A stretch of DNA of 43,912 nt, taken from contig DIUQ01000026.1 of NCBI GenBank assembly GCA_002422375.1, positions 1-43,912 on the forward strand, read 5' to 3'. Below are positions 26,267 to 33,261 of this stretch, in pieces. The notes beneath the pieces were generated by a model. That model made no database searches. It was not told where the DNA came from and saw only the letters and a list, made by a program, of their open reading frames with translations. The position numbers and the translations under genes were made by a program. Positions within the stretch are counted from its first letter, which is position 1; each line of letters begins with the position of its first letter. This DNA is from a bacterium UBA6154. Lineage in GTDB: Bacteria > Actinomycetota > Actinomycetes > S36-B12.

Positions 26267-26854
26267 GTGACGCCTGCTGAGCCCCCCGCCCCACTGCGCA
26301 TACTCATTGCCGAAGACGAAACGCTCATTCGTCTAGACCTGGTGGAAACGGTCAGCGAGCTCGGTTTTGTGGTCGTGGATGCGGTGTCCACCGGGCAGGC
26401 CGCCGTTGATTCCGCCGTGGTTCACGCCCCGGATGTGGTGTTAATGGACGTATCCATGCCGGTGCGAGACGGTATTTCAGCGGCCGAGCAGATTATTTCT
26501 CGTGGAATTGCGCCGGTGGTCATGTTGACCGCTTTTACCGATATCGCCCTGCTGGAACGCGCTACGGCAGCAGGGGTTTTTGGGTATTTGGTCAAGCCAT
26601 TGCGTGACGCTGAACTGGCGCCTGCCCTCGCGGTTGCCCATTCGCGGTGGCAACAGTTCGTTGAACTCACTGCCGAAATGGAACACTTGCGCCAGCGAAA
26701 GGGATCCCAGGATCTTGTCGAAGCAGCCAAGGCCCGGTTAATGCAGGATGGCCTCACGGAGGAGGCCGCATTTAGCCTTCTCCGGCGGTGGGCTATGGAC
26801 AAACGGCAGACAATCGCCGAAATAGCGGCCACCGTGGTCGCGTCAGCAGGCTGA
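26267..26854 (+). CDS. pdtaR: response regulator with ANTAR RNA-binding domain (PdtaR-like)
   Basis: A 195-residue protein with an N-terminal receiver domain (LIAEDETLIR; phospho-acceptor Asp 61 in LMDVSMPVRDG; conserved Thr in MLTAFT and Lys in LVKPL) and a C-terminal ANTAR domain (about 140-192: LVEAAKARLMQDGLTEEAAF, then LRRWAMDKRQTI). ANTAR domains bind paired RNA hairpins and prevent transcription termination. In Mycobacterium the homologous PdtaR is paired with the histidine kinase PdtaS, which is not visible here. It lies just upstream of the liv binding-protein gene, so that transcript is a candidate target. The GTG start fits the leaderless box. Confidence 0.93.
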   Translation: MTPAEPPAPLRILIAEDETLIRLDLVETVSELGFVVVDAVSTGQAAVDSAVVHAPDVVLMDVSMPVRDGISAAEQIISRGIAPVVMLTAFTDIALLERATAAGVFGYLVKPLRDAELAPALAVAHSRWQQFVELTAEMEHLRQRKGSQDLVEAAKARLMQDGLTEEAAFSLLRRWAMDKRQTIAEIAATVVASAG

Positions 26855-26895
26855 ATCGGCCAGTTCCGGCCGGTTTCAAGGTCACAGTCGCATTA

Positions 26896-26934
26896 CAAAT
26901 ACCTGTTTTAGGGGCGGGCGACTACTCAAATACC
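26896..26934 (+). repeat. direct repeat CAAATACC upstream of the liv binding-protein gene
   Basis: CAAATACC occurs at 26896-26903 and again at 26927-26934, 31 bp apart start to start, about three helical turns. It sits just upstream of the possible -10 TAGTCT (26947-26952). A regulator-binding role is possible but not shown. Confidence 0.4.
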
Positions 26935-26946
26935 GGACCCACGCCC

Positions 26947-26952
26947 TAGTCT
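26947..26952 (+). promoter_or_regulatory. possible -10 box for the liv binding-protein gene
   Basis: TAGTCT would start a transcript near 26959, leaving a leader of about 82 nt before the ATG at 27041. No clear -35 is visible. A frame from ATG 26954 runs into the gene but is not preferred as start. Confidence 0.35.
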
Positions 26953-26961
26953 AATGGCTCG

Positions 26962-26995
26962 AAGGGCTTATCCGACGTGTCAGATCAGCCCTTTT
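26962..26995 (+). promoter_or_regulatory. terminator-like hairpin in the liv binding-protein leader
   Basis: AAGGGCT (26962-26968) and AGCCCTT (26987-26993) pair over 7 bp; A-T-C with G-A-T adds 3 bp inside, past one mismatch. A four-T run (26992-26995) starts in the last pairs. It lies after the likely transcription start, about 50 nt before the ATG, which is the arrangement of an attenuator. A second weaker stem, TGCCG with CGGTA, follows around 27001-27018. Confidence 0.4.
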
Positions 26996-27040
26996 CTCGG
27001 TGCCGGCGAGTGTCGGTATCACTTTGATCAAGGAGAATGC

Positions 27041-28354
27041 ATGAAGCGCACTATGGTCCTCAAGACCGTGGCCGTGCTGGGTGCGGCGTCTCTCGCTCTG
27101 GCTGCCTGCAGCAGCGATAGTGGAGACACCGAAGCTAGTGCGACCACCGAAGAAACCTCAGCCGAGGCTACTGCCGAAGAAACAGCAGAAGCCGCTGAGT
27201 GCAGCAACCCCACCCTGGTTCTGGGCACAATGCTCCCAGCAACAGGTGACCTTGCGTTCCTCGGACCACCCGAGTTCGCTGGTGTCGAAATGGCTCTCGC
27301 TGACATTGATGCCGCAGGCGGCGTCCTGGGTGCACCTGTCACCTACATCGAGGGTGATTCGGGCGACACCACCACGGATATCGCCAGCCAGACGGTCGAT
27401 TCCCAGCTCGCCCAAGGCGTGCAGGCGATCATTGGTGCAGCGTCATCCGGTGTGTCCCTGACCGTGATCGACAAGATCACCTCCAATGGTGTTGTGCAGT
27501 TCTCCCCAGCGAACACTGCACCAGCACTGACCACCTACCCAGACAACGGTCTGTACTTCCGTAACTCACCTTCTGACGTACTTCAGGGTGCAGTCATTGC
27601 CGCTCAGGCAGTGGATAGCGGAATCACATCCATGGCTGTTATTGCTCGCCAGGATCCCTATGGTGAAGGCCTTGCTGCCGCTACCGCTAAGGATTTCGAA
27701 GCGGCAGGTGGAACGGTCACAAGCAACCTGCTCTACGATCCAGCAGCTCCTTCCTTCGAGGCTGAGGTTGCTGAAATCAAGGCTGGCGCCCCTGAGGCCG
27801 TTGCCGTGATTGGTTTCGAGGAGAGCGTCAAGCTGCTCCAGGAAATGATCAAGCAGGGTGTTGGCCCACAGGATGTTCAGGTGTACCTGGTGGACGGAAA
27901 CCTTTCCGCTACCGCGTTCGAGAACTTCCCAGCTGGCACCATGACCGGTGTTGTCGGAACAATCCCAACCGGTTCCGTTGATCTGCAAGCCTTCTACGAC
28001 AAGATGAAGGCGTTTGACTCCTCACTGACCGACTACACCTACGGTCCTCAGTCCTATGACGCAACCATGGTTATCGCCCTGGCTGCTGAGCAGGCTGGCT
28101 GCGCCGACGGTGTGGCGATTGCAGCTGCACTGCCCGAGGTTGCCGGTAACGGCGGCGAGCAGTGCTCCACCTACGCTGACTGCGTAGCGTTGATTCAGGC
28201 CGGAACAGATATCGACTACGTCGGTGTCACCGGTGGTGTTGACTTCAACGAGTACGGTGACCTCGCAGAGGGCACCATCTCGATCAATGAGTACACCAGC
28301 AACACTGAGTTCAGCGAAGTCGGTTCCGTCACAGCGATTGTGCCGCTTCCGTAA
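27041..28354 (+). CDS. ABC transporter substrate-binding lipoprotein (branched-chain amino acid type)
   Basis: A 437-residue periplasmic-binding fold protein anchored by a lipobox. ATG 27041 is chosen since AGGAG (27031-27035) lies 5 nt upstream, and it gives a clean signal: MKRTMVLKTVAVLGAASLAL then AAC. A low-complexity Ser/Glu/Thr/Ala linker (about 20-55) follows, then the two-lobe domain with GTMLPATGDLAFLGPPEFAGVEMALADI and SYDATMVIALAAEQAG, of the LivJ/LivK family. It is convergent with livF, separated by a strong terminator, although it is the expected partner of livHMGF. The ligand is not determined; branched-chain amino acids, amides or urea fit the family. The codon choice suggests high expression (impression only). 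Confidence 0.9.
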   Translation: MKRTMVLKTVAVLGAASLALAACSSDSGDTEASATTEETSAEATAEETAEAAECSNPTLVLGTMLPATGDLAFLGPPEFAGVEMALADIDAAGGVLGAPVTYIEGDSGDTTTDIASQTVDSQLAQGVQAIIGAASSGVSLTVIDKITSNGVVQFSPANTAPALTTYPDNGLYFRNSPSDVLQGAVIAAQAVDSGITSMAVIARQDPYGEGLAAATAKDFEAAGGTVTSNLLYDPAAPSFEAEVAEIKAGAPEAVAVIGFEESVKLLQEMIKQGVGPQDVQVYLVDGNLSATAFENFPAGTMTGVVGTIPTGSVDLQAFYDKMKAFDSSLTDYTYGPQSYDATMVIALAAEQAGCADGVAIAAALPEVAGNGGEQCSTYADCVALIQAGTDIDYVGVTGGVDFNEYGDLAEGTISINEYTSNTEFSEVGSVTAIVPLP

Positions 28355-28372
28355 GCATCACGTACACCAGCG

Positions 28373-28405
28373 AAGGGCCCGCATCCAGATAGATGCGGGC
28401 CCTTT
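28373..28405 (+). terminator. strong intrinsic terminator of the liv binding-protein gene
   Basis: A perfect 13-bp stem, AAGGGCCCGCATC (28373-28385) and GATGCGGGCCCTT (28392-28404), encloses the 6-nt loop CAGATA. A short T-run (28403-28405) then CG follows. It begins 18 nt after the stop codon and separates the convergent transcripts. Confidence 0.85.
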
Positions 28406-28459
28406 CGTTGATGTGATGAGCACGCAGGCGGCTCGAGAAGTCCAATAGCGGGACCCCAC

Positions 28460-28500
28460 GGTGTAGCGGGAGGGTCATCAAAATCGAGGAGTGCTACACC
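28460..28500. repeat. inverted repeat overlapping the livF stop codon
   Basis: GGTGTAGC (28460-28467) and GCTACACC (28493-28500) are perfectly complementary 8-mers 25 nt apart. The right arm contains the livF stop codon. No U-run follows on the minus strand, so it might protect the mRNA end rather than terminate by itself. Confidence 0.4.
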
Positions 28501-29360
28501 TTGGCGAGGGTTCCTAAATACAGCTCAATAACTTTGGGGTCATTTGCCAAGGACTGGCCGGTACCGGTGTAGGCGTTCTTGCCTTGATCCAGGACATAGC
28601 CGCGATCCACAATCTGGAGGCATCGTCGAGCGTTTTGCTCGACGATGATAACGGTGACCCCGGTGGCATTAATCTCCTTAACGCGGACAAAAACCTCGTC
28701 TTGGAGAGCGGGACTCAGCCCTGCGCTGGGTTCATCAAGGAGGAGCACACTGGGGTTCATCATCAAGGCGCGTCCCATGGCCACCATTTGACGTTCACCA
28801 CCGGAGAGGGAGCCAGCGCGTTGCTTGCCCCGCTCACCCAGGGTGGGGAACAGCGCCACTACCTCCTCAAAGCGCTGGGTGAATGAGTGCGGATCTTGAA
28901 AGGCCCCCATTTGCATATTTTCTTCAATGGTCAGTGAGGGGAAAACGTTATTGGTCTGCGGGACGAATCCAACCCCACGACGAACCAGTTGATCGGCTCG
29001 AAGGTTGGTGATGTTCTCGTCACGGAGCGTGACAGTGCCTGAGTTGATGTGGACAAGACCGAAGAGCGCCTTCAGCAGAGTTGATTTTCCAGCGCCATTG
29101 GGGCCAATAATTCCGACGAGTTCCCCTTCATGGGCGTACAGGTCTGATCCATTGAGAATATTGACTCCGGGAAAGTAACCGGCATAGAGGTTGTCGGCCC
29201 GGATAAGGGCGCCGACGGACTCCGCAGGATGAATTTGCTCCGGGGTAGCCGGAGTGGGTGCGGCGAGTTGGGAGGCGTTGATGTCAATGTCTGACTCAAA
29301 GACGGCCGGGTTGTCTGGGCTGTCCTCGTTGGGAAGGTCGCTGGGTTCCGTGAAGGTCAC
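28494..29360 (-). CDS. livF: branched-chain amino acid ABC transporter ATP-binding protein LivF
   Basis: One of the two ATPases of the Liv importer. The ABC domain starts near residue 52 (IRADNLYAGY); Walker A is GPNGAGKS (86-93), signature LSGGE (185-189), and Walker B LLLDEP with the Glu at 210. LivF character is shown by short ABC length and VGFVPQTNNVFPSLTIEENM. The N-terminal 50 residues are acidic and Pro/Ala-rich, absent from standard LivF. The GTG start overlaps the livG stop (GTGA), with AGGAG 7 nt upstream. It is the last gene of livHMGF. Confidence 0.94.
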   Translation of the reverse strand: MTFTEPSDLPNEDSPDNPAVFESDIDINASQLAAPTPATPEQIHPAESVGALIRADNLYAGYFPGVNILNGSDLYAHEGELVGIIGPNGAGKSTLLKALFGLVHINSGTVTLRDENITNLRADQLVRRGVGFVPQTNNVFPSLTIEENMQMGAFQDPHSFTQRFEEVVALFPTLGERGKQRAGSLSGGERQMVAMGRALMMNPSVLLLDEPSAGLSPALQDEVFVRVKEINATGVTVIIVEQNARRCLQIVDRGYVLDQGKNAYTGTGQSLANDPKVIELYLGTLAKV

Positions 29361-30274
29361 GAGGCATCTCCTGCTGTCTTGTTGGTGAGTTCTGTGCCGT
29401 CGGCGGTCAAGGCCTTGTCATGGTGTGCACCGAGGTAGGCGTCGATCACCTGAGGGTTCTTCATGACCGCGTCTGGAGGACCCTCGGCAATTATTTGCCC
29501 CTGTGCCATGACAATAACCCAGTCGCTAATGTCGTGGACCATATCCATATCGTGCTCCACAAAGAGCACGGTGGTGCCTTCCTCGCGGATATTCTTGATG
29601 TGTCCTAAGAGGCTTTGGGTCAGGGCCGGATTGACACCTGCCATGGGTTCATCGAGCATGATCATGGACGGGTTGGCCATCAAAGCACGAGCCATTTCGA
29701 GGAGCTTGCGTTGCCCTCCGGACAAGGAACCGGCGAAATCATCCACCTTGGCATCCAAATTAAATCGGGCGAGCAATTCCATGGCACGGCCTTCATTGGC
29801 TTTTTCTTGGCCAGACCAGAGGAAGGGGAGCAGCGAGGGGATAAACCTTTCACCCAGTTGCCCGGATGCGCCGAGCCGCATGTTGTCCATCACGGTCATG
29901 CGGGAAAGTGCCTTGGTGAGCTGGAACGTGCGAACCATGCCTAATCGGGCAAGGCGATAGGGAGCGGTACCGGCGATCTGGCGGTCGTTGAAAAGCCACT
30001 TGCCCGTGTCCGGCTTGTCAAAACCGGTTAGCAGGTTGAACAGCGTGGTCTTTCCGGCGCCGTTGGGGCCGATCAGAGCGGTAATTGCTCCCCGTTGAAT
30101 TTCGACGTGGCCCACATCTACAGCTTTGAGGCCACCGAACTGCCGACTGACGTGATCAGCCACCAAGATCGGATCGGGTTTGCGGGCACCGGGTATTTGC
30201 TCAACATCGGCGAGAGCGGCATAAGCCGCCCGACGGCCGGCCGGGGCATCTGACTCGAGGGATTTAGCGGGCAT
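29357..30274 (-). CDS. livG: branched-chain amino acid ABC transporter ATP-binding protein LivG
   Basis: The second ATPase of the importer. Walker A is GPNGAGKT (69-76), signature LSGGQ (184-188), Walker B IMLDEP (Asp/Glu at 208-209), and LivG-type features are VRTFQLTKALSRMTVMDNM and the C-terminal PDAVMKNPQVIDAYLG. About 35 residues precede the ABC domain, an unusual extension. The ATG at 30274 lies inside the end of livM (11-bp overlap), and its stop overlaps livF, so the whole operon is translationally linked. Confidence 0.95.
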   Translation of the reverse strand: MPAKSLESDAPAGRRAAYAALADVEQIPGARKPDPILVADHVSRQFGGLKAVDVGHVEIQRGAITALIGPNGAGKTTLFNLLTGFDKPDTGKWLFNDRQIAGTAPYRLARLGMVRTFQLTKALSRMTVMDNMRLGASGQLGERFIPSLLPFLWSGQEKANEGRAMELLARFNLDAKVDDFAGSLSGGQRKLLEMARALMANPSMIMLDEPMAGVNPALTQSLLGHIKNIREEGTTVLFVEHDMDMVHDISDWVIVMAQGQIIAEGPPDAVMKNPQVIDAYLGAHHDKALTADGTELTNKTAGDAS

Positions 30275-31253
30275 CGAGTGCCAACTCCTTTCGGTCGCCG
30301 AATATGCCTTGGGGTCGGAAAATCATGAGCAGCATCAGGCCGAGGCCCATCAGAATGAAGCGAATGGAACCCACGTCGGTGGCGGAGAGGAAATCGATGT
30401 ACCCGGCGTTGATCGCTTGGCTGAGTACTTCGCCGATTCCCGTGAGGAGGAACCAGAAAATGATCGATCCAACAATGGGGCCAAAGACGCGGGCCGCGCC
30501 TCCGAGGAGCAGGATCGTATAGACGAAGAACGTGAAGTCCGGCTGGAAGGTATCGGGCTGAACGGACTGCTTGGCAACAGCCCAGACGATACCGCCAAAT
30601 GCGCCGATAATGCCGCCGAGTACCAGGGCCTGCATCTTGTACACGAACACGTTCTTGCCTAATGACACCACGGCGTCTTCGTCCTCGCGGATGCCCTTGA
30701 CCACCCGGCCCCACGGGCTGCGCACCAGACCCCAAACTAGGAGGGTGAACAGGGCGACCAGTGTCCACCCCACAATCACCACCCAAATGTCTTGGCGGGT
30801 CCACGTCAGCACCGGTAGGGGCTGGAAATCCAGTGGTAATGGATTGAGATCATGGAATTGCTGTCCGAGCTTGCCATTGAGCCCTTGAGCTCCGCCAAAA
30901 GTGTCTTTAAAGGCAATGGAGCGAACCAGTAGGCGGAGCAGCTCGCTGGCAGCGATCGTGACAATAGCCAGATAGTCGGCTCGCAGTCGCAGGGTCGGAA
31001 TACCGAGCAGGAGCGCCAACGCGGTGGCGGCCACAATTCCCACCAGGATGGCTAGCCACAGGCTTAAATCGAAGGTCAAGACAATGACGCCTACGGCGTA
31101 GGCACCCGCGGCGACGAACGCCACCTGGCCAAAGTTAAGCAGACCGGTGTATCCGAACTGGACGTTCAAACCAATTGCTGCGAGGCAGTAAATGATGGCG
31201 GTAATGCCGATCGCTTGCGTGAGGGTTTGTGAGGCAATGATGGAAAAGTCCAT
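30264..31253 (-). CDS. livM: branched-chain amino acid ABC transporter permease LivM
   Basis: A 329-residue inner-membrane permease with about nine hydrophobic stretches. LivM signatures include AAIGLNVQFGYTGLLNFGQVAF and LRLRADYLAIVTIAASELLR, and the cytoplasmic coupling motif GRVVKGIREDEDAVVSLGKN. The start is ATG 31253, just 2 bp after the livH stop. It pairs with LivH to form the transmembrane pore. Several downstream frames on the other strand are shadows only. Confidence 0.94.
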   Translation of the reverse strand: MDFSIIASQTLTQAIGITAIIYCLAAIGLNVQFGYTGLLNFGQVAFVAAGAYAVGVIVLTFDLSLWLAILVGIVAATALALLLGIPTLRLRADYLAIVTIAASELLRLLVRSIAFKDTFGGAQGLNGKLGQQFHDLNPLPLDFQPLPVLTWTRQDIWVVIVGWTLVALFTLLVWGLVRSPWGRVVKGIREDEDAVVSLGKNVFVYKMQALVLGGIIGAFGGIVWAVAKQSVQPDTFQPDFTFFVYTILLLGGAARVFGPIVGSIIFWFLLTGIGEVLSQAINAGYIDFLSATDVGSIRFILMGLGLMLLMIFRPQGIFGDRKELALDAR

Positions 31254-31255
31254 GG

Positions 31256-32542
31256 TTAGCCCACCCTCTCTTTACGTCCGAGGAGTCCTTGAGGCCTCAC
31301 CAACAAAATAATGATCATGAGGAACAGGGCTCCTACGGTCTTCATTTCGGTAGGGATAAACAGGGTCGTCATTTGAATAAATACGCCGACGACGAGAGCC
31401 CCGACGATGGCCCCATAGATAGTGCCGAGCCCGCCGAGAATGACGGCGGCGAAGAGCACTAGCAAAATACGTTGCCCCATGTTCCAAATGGAGCTTTGGG
31501 TCATGCCGAGGTAAATACCAGCGAATGCGGCGAGACCAGCGCCCACAATCCAGACGACGGCAATCACTCGCTCCACGTCGATGCCGGTGGCAGAAGCCAA
31601 TGCGGGATTGTCCGATACGGCCCGGGTGGCTTTACCAATCCGGGAACGCTGGAGCCAGATGACGGTGATGGTGAGGGCTACAGCCGCGAGGGCTCCCAAA
31701 ATAAGCGCCTTGGGGGTCGTATTGAATGGCCCGATCGAGATGCCCTCTTGCCCGGCGAACTGGAGATAAGTCTGCGGCCCTGACCCGAAGATCAGCGCAA
31801 TGGTGTACCGGAGCACGATCGCGAGGCCAATGCTGACGATCATGGCGGCGATGAGGCCCGTCTTTCGGCGACGCAGCGGTCTCCACAGGATCTTGTTCTG
31901 ACCCCACCCGTAAACGAAAGCAGCAAAAACAATGGCAATCGGCGCGGCAATAATGATGTTGATTCCGGCCTGATTAATGGCCAGGGCGGTAAATGCGCCC
32001 AACGTGAGTAGTTCACCGTGGGAAAAGTTGGTCAGGCCGGTGGTGCCAAAAACGAGGTTCAATCCCACAGCCCCGAGGGCAATCAGGAGGCCATAGAGAA
32101 TCCCGTCGAAAAATAACTGAACAATGCGTTCCCCTGTGCCACCAGCGGATTCCCCGATTCCCCCCGTATCGCCACCTTCGGCAAGGGGGATGAGCAGTTT
32201 CTTGGACCCGCCCAGAACGAGTAGGGAACGAGAGGCATCGTCCTCCCGAGCTAGCGTTACTCCTTCGGGGAGGCTGGCGACATCGATCTCCACGGTGTAG
32301 GTGCCACCACCCGGTAGATCCACCGAGAATGAACCGTCTGCCCCCGATGTTGCAGTACCGGAGAATCCGTCCTCCGCGGTCACCGTGATAACAACACCTT
32401 CAACAGCCGTTCCGGCTGGCGTGGTGAGCACGCCATTGATTGTTGTATCGGCGGCATGTGCCGGGGAGAAGCCCCCAGCCACGAAGAAGGCCATCAGACC
32501 CAGGAGGAGCACACCGAGGGTATTTCTGAGGCTTTTCAGCAC
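31256..32542 (-). CDS. livH: LivH-type permease with an N-terminal exported beta-domain
   Basis: A 428-residue fusion. Residues 1-30 form a signal peptide (cleavage after AHA), 35-120 look like a transthyretin/carboxypeptidase-regulatory type beta-sandwich (VEGVVITVTAEDGF, then SFSVDLPGGGTYTVEIDV), 121-138 are a Gly-rich linker, and 139-428 are a LivH permease (GLNLVFGTTGLTNFSHGELLTLGAF). Standard LivH has about 300 residues with no such domain. The N-terminal part should lie outside the membrane, where the binding protein docks. GTG 32542 has GGAGG (32552-32556) 9 nt upstream. It begins the livHMGF operon. Confidence 0.9.
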   Translation of the reverse strand: MLKSLRNTLGVLLLGLMAFFVAGGFSPAHAADTTINGVLTTPAGTAVEGVVITVTAEDGFSGTATSGADGSFSVDLPGGGTYTVEIDVASLPEGVTLAREDDASRSLLVLGGSKKLLIPLAEGGDTGGIGESAGGTGERIVQLFFDGILYGLLIALGAVGLNLVFGTTGLTNFSHGELLTLGAFTALAINQAGINIIIAAPIAIVFAAFVYGWGQNKILWRPLRRRKTGLIAAMIVSIGLAIVLRYTIALIFGSGPQTYLQFAGQEGISIGPFNTTPKALILGALAAVALTITVIWLQRSRIGKATRAVSDNPALASATGIDVERVIAVVWIVGAGLAAFAGIYLGMTQSSIWNMGQRILLVLFAAVILGGLGTIYGAIVGALVVGVFIQMTTLFIPTEMKTVGALFLMIIILLVRPQGLLGRKERVG

Positions 32543-32652
32543 GGGGTCATACCTCCATATGGGTCAATGTCGCTTGTCATGCCCCGATTCCTCGTCGGGA
32601 TCCTGGCAGGAGTTAGCGGCCGAGGGCTCGGGGTGAACTGAAACTTACCCAT
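32536..32652 (-). other. possible small upstream ORF overlapping the livH start
   Basis: On the minus strand an ATG at 32652 opens a 38-codon frame ending TGA at 32538-32536, which runs 7 nt into livH (GTG 32542). The predicted peptide is Pro/Arg-rich and has only one Leu and two Ile, so it is not an obvious amino-acid leader peptide. A ribosome-site-like AAAGGAG (32671-32677) is 18 nt upstream, too far for a normal start. The rest of 32543-32747 shows no clear promoter. Confidence 0.25.
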
Positions 32653-32747
32653 AATCGTCGGGATTGGAAACTCCTTTCGCCAGAAAAAACATGATCGTTA
32701 CCTGTTTGTTCTAAGGTCGTGAACCTGTGAAATGGTCCGTGACCACC

Positions 32748-33188
32748 TCACGACGGGAGCGTTCGAACCAAGCAGGTCAATCTCGCCGTGCAAATAAGTC
32801 GATCGTCAGCATCGCGGATCTCAATGGCTGACGTCACCACGGTTTTGCCCGCGGTAATGATGTGGGACTGTCCGCTGACCACTCCCTCCCGAGCGGATCG
32901 ATGGTGGGTGCAGTTCAAATCAATTCCCACGACAACATGTCCTTCACCCCAGAGATTGTGCGCCGTAATACCCGAAGCGACTGAGCCCAACGATTCCGCG
33001 AGAACAGCGTTAGCACCACCATGGAGCAAGCCATAGGGCTGGGTATTGCCTTCGACCGGCATGGTTGCCCTCACGCTCGCATATCCCCGGTCGTCGATCT
33101 GGGCTGCTTCGACGGTGATCCCCATGCGCTCACCGAGTGCACCCATTCCAATCGCTCTGACTTGTTCCGTTACGTCTGTGACAATCAT
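32748..33188 (-). CDS. PaaI-like hotdog-fold thioesterase
   Basis: A 146-residue acyl-CoA thioesterase of the hotdog fold. It contains the catalytic region GLLHGGANAVLAESLGS, with the Glu typical of YdiI/PaaI enzymes, and VVGIDLNCTHHRSAREGVV on the following strand. Natural substrate is unknown; aromatic acyl-CoA or DHNA-CoA are candidates from the family. A start at 33215 would add 9 residues; ATG 33188 is preferred because TAGGCT lies 7 nt upstream (leaderless). It is divergent from polA and 205 bp upstream of livH on the same strand. Confidence 0.87.
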   Translation of the reverse strand: MIVTDVTEQVRAIGMGALGERMGITVEAAQIDDRGYASVRATMPVEGNTQPYGLLHGGANAVLAESLGSVASGITAHNLWGEGHVVVGIDLNCTHHRSAREGVVSGQSHIITAGKTVVTSAIEIRDADDRLICTARLTCLVRTLPS

Positions 33189-33195
33189 GTGGCGG

Positions 33196-33201
33196 AGCCT
33201 A
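33196..33201 (-). promoter_or_regulatory. leaderless-type -10 box for the thioesterase gene
   Basis: On the minus strand TAGGCT is followed by 7 nt and the ATG at 33188. No Shine-Dalgarno is present. It forms a divergent pair with the polA box 49 bp away. Confidence 0.45.
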
Positions 33202-33249
33202 GACCGTGTCGGCAACGAGCGGATGGAGATTTCTTCGACGAGTACGCCC

Positions 33250-33255
33250 TAGTAT
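33250..33255 (+). promoter_or_regulatory. leaderless-type -10 box for polA
   Basis: TAGTAT is followed by exactly 6 nt and a GTG at 33262. The GTG immediately before it (33259) is only 3 nt from the box. This favours 33262 as the polA start. Confidence 0.5.
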
Positions 33256-33261
33256 CCAGTG

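Noticed and set aside
26954..27040. ATG 26954 as the start of the liv binding protein
   Set aside because: It would place 29 residues before a perfect lipoprotein signal peptide, and ATG 27041 has a strong ribosome site.
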